Shown: positions 1 to 11,523, counted from the stretch's first letter. The stretch: 64,000 nt of DNA from Hemileia vastatrix (GCA_030280995.1 JASXTE010000007.1:4262001-4326000), one strand, 5' to 3'. Numbers and translations are program-made. The notes: generated by a model from the letters alone, not told the origin.

Positions 1-849
1 TGAGTGAAAAATTAACTCATAAATTCCATCTCAAACAGGACTATAACTAAATAATTTGCTATAATGAGATTATTGGTGAGTTTGATCCTTCATTCCTTGT
101 TTTCACAGTAAAGAAAAATCTTTACAATCCTCCTCTTGCAATTATTTCTGATCTTCTTACTTACTTTATCTGATGACATATAAGTCTGGTATCTCAATTA
201 AAGATATTTACATGATGATGGGTGGGCCAAAGTGGGGATTTTTACAAAAAGGATTCCTAAATCAAATTCAAGGTATAGATTTATAATTATTCTTGCTGTC
301 TCTTTAACAGGTTTGATTTCCATTACAATTCAAATGGAAATTTTTTCTCATGATCATTTTGATTTTTTTCCTTGAATAATTTTTGGTATTTTTTTATCTC
401 AAGATCTTTTTCTTTATTTACTGCTCTAATGTTTTTTAGCTCCCAAAAATTACCCCTTATCCAGGCTACAAAAATGTGCTTGTTGTTGGTAGTGCAGCCT
501 TCTATCATGGAGGCAACATTTCTAAATTGGTTGAAAAGTTTAGATTTTATCTTATTTAACTTCCTACATACTTACCAGGCTTAAATCATTTTGAGAAATG
601 TTTCAATTTTTTGAAAGCTAATTTACAGTGCTCTGCAGATTTGACAGGTGAGATTGAGGATCAAGAAATAATTAATTTGATATTTTTTTTACAAATGAAT
701 TAATCCATTTTTTTCCAAGCTATTTATTTTTTTAGTAGAGCAAAAATATGGTTAGCTTATTTTAGACTTTTAAACTTAAAAAAATATTTTTTAACCTTTT
801 TTTACCTCTCAATTTTCTGAAAAATAATGACATGAAAGTATCAATATTT
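1..849. other. AT-rich stretch without a recognisable gene
   Basis: I see only short ORFs without family motifs, long A/T runs and no splice-site framework. Nothing is annotated here. Confidence 0.5.
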
Positions 850-1047
850 GGGGGTATCAAAGTTAGAAATTATTAATTATTAAAAATTTATTTCACAACA
901 CAAAAAGAAAGCCACAAACTTGAAATTAATTCTCAGTAAAAAGTTAGTTTTGGGGTACAATATGCCATATATTAAAAAATAAACATGGTTGAATTGGTGG
1001 AAAAAAGAGGTATTTTAAAATAGAAGATTTCTAACTTTGATACCCCC
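850..1047. mobile_element. 198-bp MITE with 21-bp perfect TIRs and 5-bp TSD
   Basis: The left end starts GGGGGTATCAAAGTTAGAAA at 850 and its exact reverse complement ends at 1047. The flanks are TATTT at 845-849 and again at 1048-1052, a clean 5-bp target duplication. The interior is AT-rich and non-coding, so this is a non-autonomous DNA element. The superfamily is not settled. A single related end (CTTTGATACCCC) occurs near 3047-3060 without a partner. Confidence 0.85.
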
Positions 1048-1304
1048 TATTTAATGTATTTATGTTTCTTTAAATGAATAAAAATTTAAAATTTAATAAA
1101 TAATGTTTTTGCCTTACCTGATGTACTAAAGAAGAATAAAAATTTCTAATTTCTAATACATGGTAAGATCAGGTGTACCTCATGCTATAAGCATACTTAA
1201 GATTCTTAATATAAAAACAGCAACTCAGCTGAATGAGTCCAAGATAGAGAATATTTTCCAGTCACTTATTATCTCTAACATAAAACTTAAAGTAGTATAA
1301 TTAC

Positions 1305-1538
1305 TTATTTACTATTCTTATTCCTCTTCATCTTTTGCAGCTCCTTAAAATGTGCACTGTATACTTTTGACGTTTGCACACATGCTCTCACTAGTGTATC
1401 AGGGATCCCAACTTCTATGAGTTCATTATGTTCATAATCTTGGAAAAAAGACCAGTGAGTGAGGTCCAGCTTCCTAAGGCCAACTTGAAATTTTGAATTT
1501 TCACCATCTATACATTCCTCAGTGAAGAATTCTTTCAT
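1305..1538 (-). pseudogene. Unassigned 77-codon coding-like fragment
   Basis: An open minus-strand frame with mixed, non-repetitive composition (acidic and hydrophobic residues interspersed, ending in a Lys/Asn-rich tail). The frame upstream of its ATG continues sensibly (LSECVDLN) but is closed by one TGA directly before the Met, which suggests a fragment of a longer decayed gene. I recognise no domain. It could equally be chance in AT-rich DNA. Confidence 0.2.
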
Positions 1539-2116
1539 TCAATTGAGGTCCACACATTCAGACAAAGCAGGTATGTTGGGGGAGGGTGAAAGTATATATT
1601 CACTTCTTGAAATAACTATTGTAGATGAAAAATGTGCTATAGGGCTTGGATATAAACTGTGTGACTTCTTGGGAATCTTCTAAAATGTTAATTAAGGGGA
1701 GGTAGGTGGAATAAAGTATGTTACCTCAGAGGATTGGCACTCTTCAATAGAATGTAAGCATAGTAAAATAAAAAAAATCCAAGAATAAATAAATAAACAT
1801 TTTACATACCATTGTATATGCTCAAAATTTTGCTTTTTTAAAATTAAGAGTAGAAGATTCTAGAGGATTGGAAGCTTTAATGCAATAGTGTACAGGTTTG
1901 CCTCCTGTAACATCTCTTTGCTTTTTGTGAGTCTACAAATATGTCCTTACTCTCTCAAAGTGAAGCAGATCCATTTGCAACCTATTAGTTGGAGCACCTT
2001 AGGTGCTATCATCATTTTCATCTGAAGAATCAATTGCATGTTGAAAAAACTAGATAACTAAGTCACATTTGGTAGAAAAATAATAATAAGTAAGAAAATA
2101 TAATGGTAGCCAAAAA

Positions 2117-2133
2117 CACACACACACACACAC
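2117..2133. repeat. (CA)n microsatellite
   Basis: About eight uninterrupted AC/CA dinucleotides just upstream of the candidate exon at 2143. Confidence 0.8.
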
Positions 2134-2142
2134 TTGCATTGC

Positions 2143-2474
2143 ATGTCATGGATTGTTGTGCTCCAGGAGAAGAATGACTCCACACATTTCAAAAACACAT
2201 ACAGCAATGCAAATAAATTTTATGAAGACTTGATGATTGACAAGTTTTGTCTTTTTCTCAATGGAGAAATCAGCCAATTGAGGGATAATCCCAGATCATG
2301 TGACAGAACTGTGAGTTATTTCTTTTTGGAGATACTTTTAAAAAAAATATTCTTCTTCTTTAATTGTTTGTATTTCTCAATTTTTGAAGGCTTCCAAGTC
2401 TTTTTTTTCCAATCTCCCAGACAAAAGACAAATTCTCTGGGACTGAAGTGATTTTATTAATTTTGGATGATTAA
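2143..2474 (+). CDS. Candidate two-exon hypothetical gene
   Basis: A 56-codon frame from the ATG at 2143 runs to 2310 and meets a good donor (ACT|GTGAGT). An acceptor TCTCCCAG at 2411-2420 (110-nt intron) restores the frame, giving a short second exon that ends at TAA 2472-2474. Without splicing the frame becomes Phe-rich, which is typical of intron sequence. The predicted protein (about 73 aa) has no signal peptide, membrane segment or motif I recognise. Its start is uncertain because the frame is also open upstream (TTG at 2134). It may be the middle or end of a larger gene; there is no promoter evidence. Confidence 0.25.
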
Positions 2475-3184
2475 CAGAGGTGAACTTCCTCTTGTGGGAA
2501 GATGTCGATGGCTTGCATTGACTTTTGACATAGATTAAAAACTCATGATTGATTATAATACAAAGAGGAAGGAGGCCTTTACTAAACTGGCTGAGGGGCT
2601 GGAGTTTTGAAAAGGATGAGCAGATCCTCAGGGTGAATTAATTGAGAGGGTAAGTCTGGCTCTGGTTGGAATTATTTATCATTGTGGAAATAAATTTCAT
2701 AACATGGAGGAGAATCAACAGCTCTTTTGGCATTCAACAGCTTTCAAACTAGGATAGGGAATAGAATATTAGTAACATGATGAGAAAGATAATTAATAAA
2801 AATGAATAAAATAAATCACAAAAATTTATTTAAGATTGCTCCAAGACCAGAAACACTGGTAAGATGGAGAATTGAAGAGGCTTATGACTTGGGGATTCTA
2901 GAAATTCAAGAAAAAATGGATATATAATTAATAAATAAAATAAAAAGTTGAAAACAATCTAACAAGGTGAAAAAAAGATGAAAAGAAAGAGAGAAAATTA
3001 ATAAGTCAGAATTTACCTTCTGAATTCAAAATTTAGTATTTCTTTTAACTTTGATACCCCTTGTTGGGTGTATCACACTTTGGGTGCAGTGTGAGGTTGT
3101 ACAGGGGGATCCTTGATCAGCTACACCCCAATTTATAATGATTTTTCTCCTTCAAAATGTTTTGCTTAAAATGTTTCCTATCTT
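2475..3184. other. Intergenic, no gene seen
   Basis: AT-rich, with only an isolated repeat end resembling the 850-1047 MITE (3040-3060). The 3' half abuts the target duplication of the copia element. Confidence 0.5.
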
Positions 3185-3189
3185 GGTTG

Positions 3190-3302
3190 TATTGGCGGGA
3201 AAGTATAGATTATATGGTTTTGGATAAGATTTCAATGCATTTCAGTTACTGTTGTGCTGTCTATATATATATATGGTGCTGCGGAATAGTCAATACCTAA
3301 CA
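3190..3302 (-). repeat. 3' LTR of the copia element
   Basis: 113 bp. On the minus strand it begins TGTTAGGTAT and ends GCCAATA. It is about 95% identical by eye to 8497-8611 and contains a (TA)n stretch near its start that could serve as a core promoter. The 3' end is TA rather than the usual CA. Confidence 0.92.
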
Positions 3303-3313
3303 CCTGCCCCTTC
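3303..3313 (-). other. Polypurine tract of the copia element
   Basis: On the minus strand GAAGGGGCAGG directly precedes the 3' LTR, the position and composition expected of the plus-strand DNA primer of LTR retrotransposons. Confidence 0.7.
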
Positions 3314-3433
3314 AACAAGAGGCTCAGCACTGCTACTATCTATTTACAAATATTTTAAAATTTTAAGAAACAATGTATAGAGAAATATGGGAAATTAAAT
3401 TGTTAAGCAACGCCTAGAGAGGTGCATGCTTTG

Positions 3434-6400
3434 TCATGTGTTATTTTGTTCATCGATTTGTTTGTTAGTGGGGATCCATTCTATTGTTGCTTTTATTTTG
3501 TGTAATTATTCATTGAGGAAGTAGAACTCTCTGTCACTGTGCCTTGTGCGCTTGTTTGACGTTTCATCATTGGAGACTTTAATGGAAGCTTGATTGTTGC
3601 ACTTTAGCTGAAATGGTCCTGTAAAATTGAGAAGGTCATTTAATAAGTTATGTATCAACAATCCCATCATGGTTGCAGCTCCCAATGCCATGTATTCTGC
3701 ATGGCAAGTTGAGGTAGCAACTGATAGCATCCGTTTTGAGGACCAGAATATCTTAGATTTTTGCATTGTAATGACCATTCCTCCTTTTGATCTTTAGTAT
3801 TCCCCGCCCCAATTTGAATTAGAGAAAAGTTCTAGTTCAATAGGGCCGTTGGATTTCACAGGGTAAATATGAATTTTCCTGTCTTTGGTCCTTTCTAAGT
3901 ATCCAAGTAAATGGTGCAGAGCTCTCCAGTGTTCCTGTGAGGGGCTTTTGGGGTGTCTTGCCTGTTGGTTGACAGTGAAACTCAGGTCAGGTCTTGTAGC
4001 TTTGGTGATGTAAGTGAGTGAACCAACTATAGAGAGATAGGAAGTTGAATCTATTCCCGGTGTTGTACTGTTTGATGATAAGTCAATGTTTGTCAGCAGT
4101 GGCTGTATATGTGTTATTCCAGTTGTATTATGTTTTCTTAGAAGTTTCTGTATTAGATCAAGTTGGTTTAGTTGAAAGCTGTTTGAGTTTCGTTCAATTT
4201 TTATACCTACAATCCCTTCCAGTTTTTCTTGCCATTTAATGACTAGTGATTGAAGCAGGTCTTTTTCTAGTTGTTTGAGTGATTCTGTACTATTTCCTGT
4301 CACAATCCCGTCGTCTACATGGACCCATAGCATTGCATGGGTGACGTCGTTCTTCAAAAAATATATGCTGTTATCATATGACAACATCTCGTAAACAATT
4401 GCTTTTAATTGACGTCCAAAGTGCTTCCACAAGCATCTGGCCACTTGGCAGGTGCTGTAGAGTGCTTTTTTCAGCTTGTAGGCCTTTCCATTGTGAAGCT
4501 CGAATCCCGGAGGATCTCTGACCCAGACCACTTCATCAATAGGACTGTGTAAGTAGGCAGCTGTGATGTCAAATGCATGGACAGGCCAGTCGTACATAGC
4601 TGAAATTGTGAGGATTATTCGTTGATCTGTGAAAGAAGCGGTTGGTGCAAAAGTTGACAAGTAGTCAATGCCTTTTGCAACGTATCTGGATTTTATTTTC
4701 AATTTTCCAGTGAGAGAGTCTTTCTTTTCTGCAAAAACCCATTTGGCATCAAGTATTTTTGTGTCAGAGGAAGGAGGTTCTCTATGCCAGACATTCATTT
4801 CTGTTAGATTTTTTATTTCCTGTTCACATGCCTCTTTCCATGCTGTTCCATTTGATTATTTAATGGCATCTTTAAATGACTTTGGCACTTCTGATACAAA
4901 GTATTGACTGTTTATTTTGATTTCTTTTATCAGTTGTTCTTGTTTGAGCATAGTTTTCTCATCTTTGAATTCTGCCAGAATTCTTTGTTTTGTTGATTGA
5001 TGAGTTTCCGCATTGTTTGTTATGAAATCCAACAACATTTTATTGTTGCCATTTGGGATGTTGTTGAAATTTTCCCAGGCGGAAAATGAAAGTGATTTTT
5101 CATCAGGATCCCCAAAGATCCACCCTTTCATTTGCAACAGAAACCCAACAACAAAGCATCGTTTTTCCCTTACGTCTAATTTTTTTCTTTTTTCCTCAGG
5201 GATGTGAATGTAAGCTGTTTCCCCAAACTTCTGTATGAGACTTATATCTGGTTTTAAACCAAAAAGGGATTCGAAGGGTATTATTGATGTGCTTGTCTTG
5301 TTTGGTATTCTGTTCAACAGATAGGATGCCCATTTAAAAGCAAAACTCCAAAATGATTTGGGTAGGTGGCTATCAAAAAGAATGGTTCTTCCCATCTCTG
5401 TGAGTGTTCTGTTTTGTTGCTCGATTCTTCTGTTTTTTTGATGATAGTATGGCATGGACTTTTCATGTATGATGCCTATATTTGTTAAATACAATTCAAA
5501 AGATTTGTTAGTGAACTCTCCTCCATTGTTGCTTCTGAAGATTTTGACCTTTTTTCCAGTTTGAGTTTCCAGCCTGTTTATTACATCTATGCAGTGTTGG
5601 GATGCTTCAGACTTTAATTTGATTGTGTGGCACTCACAGTACGGAATTGCCATGTCTTTGATTGTTAGCGCATATAGGGCATTGTTGACAGATATTTCTT
5701 CTATGGGTCCTATGAGGTCTGCAGTCAGTCTTTCTAACTTGTCTGGGGACTGACCTGCTGATTGCATGAAAGATTGTCTCCTGCTCTTGCAAATTTGGCA
5801 AGAGTAGCATATGATTGAACCAGACGGTATAGTTTCAGGTAAGCCTTTGACCATTTTGAGTTTTACCATTTTCCTGATTTGATGCAGACTAGCATGACCC
5901 AGAAGACAGTGCCATTTGTAAATAATTTCCTCATTGTTGGTGAGTTTCCTGGGAGGTGGGTGTGAAGTGGGAAATTCAAGTGAAAAATTCTCAATGCTAG
6001 CATTCTCATCAGGGTCAATGACCAGCGAACAAGATTCTATTTCTGCACAATTAATAGTATCTAGTAATACAGGAGTATTTAAGTAACAGTCAGGCTCTAT
6101 TAAATGCTCTGCCAGTAATGGCAATGGTAATTTTCATTTCCTATTCTCAAAAGATGCTTGAAGAAGAGGTTCAGTGTCATGGCTTATTTTTATGTTGTGC
6201 AATCCTGTGGTGAAGAAGTTAGCACTGGCCTTGATAAGGGAAGCAGGAGAGATTAATGTACCTCACATGTCTTCACAGAAATAAACAGGGCTAATATTGA
6301 TAACCTGCCCAGTCATGCCACGGAATCAGATCGTTCCTTTGCCTGTGATAAGGGGGGTAGAACCGTTAGTTGCTACTTTCAATACAAGAGGTTTATCTAG

Positions 6401-6541
6401 TTTGGTGAAATTCACTAACTCATCCATATTGTCTGATAAGTTATGAGTGGCCCCAGTGTCAAAAATTGGAGTCTGGTTGGTTTCACAGTCAACTAGATTC
6501 ATTCACGCAGCGGCAGCGGCAGACGCCTCAGGTGAGTCATC
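3434..6541 (-). pseudogene. pol: Ty1/copia pol (protease-integrase-RT-RNase H), decayed
   Basis: One reading frame can be followed throughout, broken by stops at 6503-6505, 6326-6328, 6263-6265, 6134-6136, 4856-4858, 3794-3796 and 3506-3508. Visible in order: protease DTGATHNL (6437-6460); GAG-preintegrase WHCLLGHAS and CYSCQIC zinc region; integrase core with ADLIGPI, SNNGGEF and IEQQNRTL, where the second catalytic Asp of the usual SDNGGEF is Asn; reverse transcriptase with FDITAAYL and the HVDDG catalytic pair (4300-4640); RNase H with FWSSKR, HAEYMAL and RHSDREF, its first and third acidic positions also Asn. The C-terminal EWIPTNKQ block lies beyond the 3506 stop. Domain assignments rest on motif recognition of well-known families. 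Confidence 0.93.
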
Positions 6542-6861
6542 AGTGAGTTCAACAATTTGAGCTTGGACTGGGGTCTGTTGATTTGATTGTCCTTGTTTCA
6601 TATTTTGACATTGTAGGTAGACAGGACGGTACAAATCCATTTTGCGTGGTGGTTGAACAGAGTTTTGGAAACGATTTTGACTTGCGAATGAAGGGGGTGT
6701 TTGGGGGGGAAATTTTGCAGTATGATTGTGGGTTGTATGATGGATGATGGGACAACCATGGGATAGTGTATTTGATATGGATCATTTGGTTGGGTGGTTG
6801 GCTGCCTTTGGCTGAATTGAGCACGTAATAGACAGTTGGCTTGTAGATGCCCGGTGTTGTT

Positions 6862-7792
6862 TCAGATAAAACATGTGGGGATTCTGGTGGCAGACGCCAG
6901 TGGATCTAGTTGAGGAGAGTTTTCATGAAGGTAAATATCAGGATTTGTTGACTCAGTAGACATGTTGTTTGCAGACGGGATTGACACTTTATTTGTATGG
7001 TTGTTTGTTGATGTATTGTGTGCTTCATCTTCATTTTTCATATGATCCCATGCATTGTTCATAATTCTGTTGAGGGAGCCTATTGTCATGTTTTTTCCCA
7101 TCACTCTTACTGGCATTTCACATTCTTTCAATACTTCTTTGCTGAAACGGGGATTGTCTCAAAGAACACATTGGCAAAGCATTGGGATTAAGTCTTTTTC
7201 TGCCAGGCCTTGAGCCCAAATATTGCTGATTAGGTCTTGTAGGTGGGACATGATTGCTGCAGGGGTGTTGAAGTCTTTGGACTTGACATTCAAAAGTTTC
7301 TCTATCGAATTGAGTTGAGCCGAGATGGAGACAACATTGAACATTGATTTTTTGTGGCAGAAAGCTAGCATTCTGGGAATGATGTCTCCAATTTGTGCTT
7401 GAATGTTGCTGTCTACCAAATTTATTAGGATGGCTTGTCCTATATTTTCCCTGATTGATTCAGTTGACGCTCCACGTCGTTCCAAGAAGTTCAACTCCCC
7501 TGTGAAATCTCCTAGGATGACTCTTAGCTCTTTATACCATGTGCGAAAATTGGATCCATTGTCCTTCAATTTGAATTCCCATCCTTTCATTTCCATTCTC
7601 ACTTTGATGATGGTGTCTTGCACACATGTTTGTTCTTCTAAATGAGATGATCAATTTGCAGGTCTGCCTTCTTGAGGTTCTTTGGTGTCGGATGGTGTAA
7701 TTTCTTCTTTTTCTTCTTCTTCTTCTTCTTCTTCTTCTTCTTCTTCTTCTTCTTCTTCTTCTTCTTCTTCTTCTTCTTCATCATCTGCTTCT
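6862..7792 (-). pseudogene. gag: Ty1/copia gag-like region
   Basis: Two open blocks (7623-7159 and 7131-6862) share one frame and are separated by a TGA at 7159. The frame can be followed upstream through another TGA into a run of more than 20 Glu codons (7702-7779). The central part (WYKELRVILGDFTGEL, followed by helical segments) has the predicted all-helical look of copia capsid proteins. The frame then shifts by one to join pol near 6820, and only remnants of a nucleocapsid zinc knuckle (an isolated Cys pair near 6600) remain. The start codon is not identifiable because the Gln/Pro-rich N-terminus is frameshifted. Confidence 0.75.
7702..7779 (-). repeat. (GAA)n microsatellite encoding poly-Glu in gag
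   Basis: More than 20 GAA triplets on the minus strand, in the gag frame. It reads TTC on the plus strand, producing a spurious poly-Phe ORF there. Confidence 0.85.
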
Positions 7793-8483
7793 TCCTGGTG
7801 ATCATTGATTTGTTGTTGGTGAGGAGGAGTGTGTTCTTGAGGAGTATGTTGTTGGAGGTGGGGGGGAGTTGAGTTGCTGACCTTGAGGTGTTTGGTCTTG
7901 CAAAAGTTGTTTGTTAATTGTTGGGTGTTGAACTTGGCATATTTGTTTAACTACTAATGATAACTAACTAAATCTAAGTCTACTCAAGAATCGTTAATTA
8001 AAATAACTCTAAATGTCTTTTTTTTTTTTTTTTTTTTATGTGATGTTCAGTTGATTAAGTTTGCTTTCGGAGTGATTGGGCCACAATCACACTTTGATAT
8101 TTGGCTAGAAGATCAACCTAATTGATATTTAATCAGCTTTTGTTGTAGTTATTTATTTTATTTTATATTATTGACAAAGATAAGAGAAAAAAGGAAAAAA
8201 AATGAAACAAGATTGATAGATTGAGAAAAAAGGAAAAAAAAATGGAGTGAAGAGAAAAAATAAAGTAAACTGAAGGAAAAGAAAAGCTATCTGGTTATGA
8301 TTGGAAGGAAAAACAAAGAAAAAAGAGAAATAAGAGAAGAAAAAAATTAATTGTAGGAATCGATATTTGCTGACAAGGCTGATAAGTCGGAGGTTGCTGA
8401 CGAGGCTGCTGACGATGTGTAGATAGTCGGTTTCAGAGGTAGAAAAGAAAAGAAAAAAAGGTTGAAATAATTTATTTTGCGCA

Positions 8484-8496
8484 GAGGCCCATAACC
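8484..8496 (-). other. Primer-binding site, half-tRNA-iMet type
   Basis: Directly after the 5' LTR the minus strand reads GGTTATGGGCC. Its complement GGCCCATAACC is the anticodon-loop region (CAT anticodon) of initiator tRNA-Met, not the tRNA 3' end. Drosophila copia is known to prime from a cleaved half of initiator tRNA in this way. Confidence 0.8.
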
Positions 8497-8611
8497 TATT
8501 GGCGGGCAAGTGTAGATTATATGGTTTTGGATAAGATTTCAATGCATTTCAGTTACTGTTGTGCTATCTATATATATATATATGGTGCTGCGGCGTAGTC
8601 GATACCTAACA
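8497..8611 (-). repeat. 5' LTR of the copia element
   Basis: 115 bp, matching 3190-3302 end to end. The primer site abuts its 3' end and the GGTTG duplication follows at 8612. Confidence 0.92.
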
Positions 8612-8689
8612 GGTTGCAGTACTCATTTATCTGTCTATCTTAACATACTGACTGTAATTATACCTCTTTGGCTCTTACTCCTTCATCTA

Positions 8690-8897
8690 CAGCCATATTC
8701 GAAATAGTTGGTGCAGTTTTACTAAAAAATTCAAAACTTTTGGTCAACTCATTTGACATTTGACAGAAAACTTAGCCTTCCTTCACCAAAAAAATGCCAG
8801 TTTCTCTGTCAAATGTCAAGCATTCTGTCTAAATGTTTTGATTTTTTTTTTTTTTTTTTTTTTTGCAAAACTGCACCAACCGTTTCAAATTTGGCTG
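8690..8897. mobile_element. 208-bp Tc1/mariner-like MITE
   Basis: Ends are CAGCCATATTCGAAAT and, inverted, CAGCCAAATTTGAAAC, continuing into a shared GTTGGTGCAGTTTT block (TIR about 31 bp). TA dinucleotides flank it at 8688-8689 and 8898-8899, the target duplication of Tc1/mariner. The interior holds a long T run and has no coding capacity. Confidence 0.8.
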
Positions 8898-8899
8898 TA

Positions 8900-9433
8900 T
8901 ATAAAGCGGATTTGTCTATATCTCGAGTTAGTCAAACCGCAGTTTCCGAAGGCAAGGGCTCTTTTAAGTAGCAGATGAGTTGATCTTGAAATATCATTGG
9001 CCATTCGAGTTGAAACATAGCACCATAGATTGTATGCCAAGCCGCAGTTTCTCACTTTTCGCCTCAATCCAATATTGACTCATTGAAAATAACTTCTAGG
9101 GAACAAGAATATGCAGAATGGTTTGACAACACTGGTATATCATAAGCAAAATCATTATGGGCATTGGGAGTAGGCAACGAGACACAAAAATTGAAGTCAT
9201 CATTAACATTCCGGGACACTTTTTCAAAAATTAACCTAAAGTTAAAATTTCAGAACTCATGCTAAATTATAATCTGTTATGGTATAGTATAGGTCATACA
9301 ATCGATGCACCATAAAGCGTGGAGAAAATCATGTCAAAGAAGAGTGCCAGGAAGTGGATGTATTACATGGATCCATCATTTTCTGCAGTAGAATGTAATA
9401 AGTTTCCTGGATGAAGACCTCGAGATTAAAAAC
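8900..9433. other. Gap between MITE and secreted-protein gene
   Basis: No ORF with family features. It would contain the 3' UTR of the minus-strand gene ending at 9434. Confidence 0.5.
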
Positions 9434-9886
9434 TTACGGTTTGATGGTGAAGGCCTTGTTGTTAACCAAGACGGTCGCATTTTGTTCACCTTTCACGCTA
9501 GCGAGCGCCAATGATTGGTTTCCGTATGGGCCAGTGGCAGCCACGCTAATCAAGAAATGAGTGGTGTTGGTTGTGAAAGAGGCAAAGACAACATGAGGGC
9601 TACCAGGCTTGCCGATTGCAACCGCTCCAGATTGAGAAGCTATAAAACTCCAAAATCAGAATATGATAAAAGTTGAATAAAGAAAAAAGTACTCACAATC
9701 TGTGAAGGTGTGAGCGGCAATCAATGGGGAGGCGATGGGTGTGTCTGTGAGGGAAATTCTTACAGTATTGGCGCCATCTTTGCTGTCCGCTGTGCCTACA
9801 AACTTTACCTTGCCAAAACTCTTATCTACTGCATTGACAAACGCAACGAAAAACAAAACAGACAGGGTGTAGATGATGGAACGCAT
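9434..9886 (-). CDS. Small secreted protein 1 (131 aa, one intron)
   Basis: Exon 1 is 9886-9697 and exon 2 is 9639-9434. The 57-nt intron 9696-9640 has donor GTGAGT, a TTCTGAT branch-like motif and acceptor TATAG, and is phase 1. The protein starts MRSIIYTLSVLFFVAFVNA, a typical signal peptide with cleavage expected near residue 19-20. The mature part (about 111 aa) has no cysteine, is rich in Val/Thr/Ser/Ala with NTT, NQS and NAT glycosylation sites, and alternates in a beta-sandwich-like way. I recognise no named family. Size and secretion make it an effector-like or surface-protein candidate. A second donor (CC|GTAAGT) overlaps the stop codon, so the last residues may be spliced differently. 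Confidence 0.8.
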
Positions 9887-9952
9887 GATGGTAATGTTTA
9901 AATGTGCAAGTGATAAAGAAATGTGTAGCAAATATTGCCGGCAGTGTGGGTT

Positions 9953-9962
9953 CTATTTATCC
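9953..9962 (-). promoter_or_regulatory. TATA-like core promoter of secreted protein 1
   Basis: GGATAAATAG on the minus strand, 66 nt before the ATG at 9886. The identical decamer sits 71 nt before the second secreted-protein gene, which supports a functional core promoter. Confidence 0.6.
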
Positions 9963-10383
9963 TCGAAGAGAGCAAAGACGTTAGCTGTAGTTTGGAGTTA
10001 GTTGAGCATCCCGCACTGCCTACTAGAATAATATTGTCAACTAGCTTTCACACATAAGTCTTTCTCCTGTAGTTCCACTTTTTCAAATAGATGGACTGAC
10101 TTTTTCAAATGGATGAACTGTGAGATTCTTTAAGCTAAATATATTTCAGTACGAGATATTGCACCTTGGGTAGAAAAATACATCGAGCTAAAGCGTGACA
10201 TCTGTAGCAACTACTCATTTATTGTTGGATTTTTGACGAAGGGAGTGAACATTTCTTCTTCGAATAGGAAACTTCGCGTTTAGATTTTTGCCTCGTTTAT
10301 TTAACAACGTGTATGCCGACCATGCCCTTAAACCTCCACTCTCGTTCAGAAGTAGATGTCACTTCTATTATGGTTGGAAAAGA

Positions 10384-10445
10384 ATAGCTTCCCATACAGG
10401 AGTCGAGCCTGTGACCACTACCTGCTCTAACCACTAACCACTAAG
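10384..10445 (-). ncRNA. tRNA-like pseudogene or SINE fragment
   Basis: On the minus strand the order is a D-arm-like GTGGTTAGTGGTTAGAGC (the GTGGTTA duplicated), then only about 11 nt, then a perfect T-arm ACAGG-CTCGACT-CCTGT. The latter matches the pol III B box and the former resembles an A box. No anticodon arm and no acceptor pairing are present, so this is not a functional tRNA. Confidence 0.4.
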
Positions 10446-11523
10446 AGCATCCGCAGCCGTGTCGGTAAAGTGGTTCGGTGTGCATATTTCACCGACTTAT
10501 TCCCCAATTGTTGCTCAATTAGACTCTAGTAACTAATTTATTCTGTGGTCATAAAATCAAATGCGCAAAGTTGCTCGAGTAGCTTCTGTAATTTCCAAAA
10601 CCTCGCGCCTCTTTTTTTTGACTCATCCATTATCTACTGAAGCCAGACGCGCCTCATTAATTACTTATCCATTTTTTCACCCTCACTTAGCACAACAATA
10701 GCCACCACTATTCATCAAATTACTACATATATATTTGCATTAAACATTTCAGCCACACCTCATCTATAATAGCTCAATAATAACTCATTTATTCTGACTG
10801 AATCTAAGAAAAAAAGGTCTCCTAATTAATATTTCCAAGAATAACTTGATCTGCCATGGATAAGCATTAGCGAGCAATCCGAACGCTCCACATTTGACTT
10901 ACAGTCCTCTGTGTCCAATATACACATTATGTAGCTGCTATATATTGTTTAAAATTTAAAGAAATAGAGTTTCCCCAGTGCAAAATTAGCAGTGACACAT
11001 GGTTGAGTTGTAGGTACTATTTGTATTACAGTAGTCTTTCATAAGCTGGTGATGTCCATCAACACGATAGCAATTAATAAATGATTTCTTATGGGCTTTA
11101 TTACTTGAATTCATTGACTCCAAAAGATCTCTAAATATAATTTATTCTTCTTTAATATATTGTACTTCATCTACAATGTGCATAAATCATTGTGCCATGT
11201 AATTGAGGATGTGTGTGTATGAGTAGAAGTATGAAATGGATGCCCTGGTAGTTGCTGAATGAGTTACACGTTTGATGAATATTTTTTAACGCGTGTTTAG
11301 TTAAAGAATTTGCATATGGCCGATGAATAGTTTCGTATCCCATCCCCAGCCAACTTCATGAATTTAGGTCAGCTGACCTATACTTTTGGCGGAGATGAGA
11401 GGCAAGACAACCGCAAGCTTTCCAGGATTAGTTGTATCTCTTTGGGGGCTGTAGAGCTAAATGTACATTCAAAAAAGCCTTCAGTTTTCTTGTCTCCCCT
11501 TCTCCGCCGGGAAGTTGACGCAT

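Larger units (their letters stand above)
3190..8611 (-). mobile_element. Full-length Ty1/copia retrotransposon, inactivated
   Basis: A 5.42-kb element on the minus strand with short LTRs at both ends, exact 5-bp target duplications (GGTTG at 3185-3189 and 8612-8616), a primer-binding site and a purine tract. Pol order is protease, integrase, reverse transcriptase, RNase H, the order that defines Ty1/copia. The LTRs differ by about six substitutions and one TA indel over about 113 bp, so the insertion is not recent. At least seven in-frame stops and frame changes make it incapable of encoding its own polyprotein. Confidence 0.95.

Noticed and set aside
7672..7872. Plus-strand poly-Phe ORF
   Set aside because: It is the complement of the GAA/poly-Glu repeat in copia gag.
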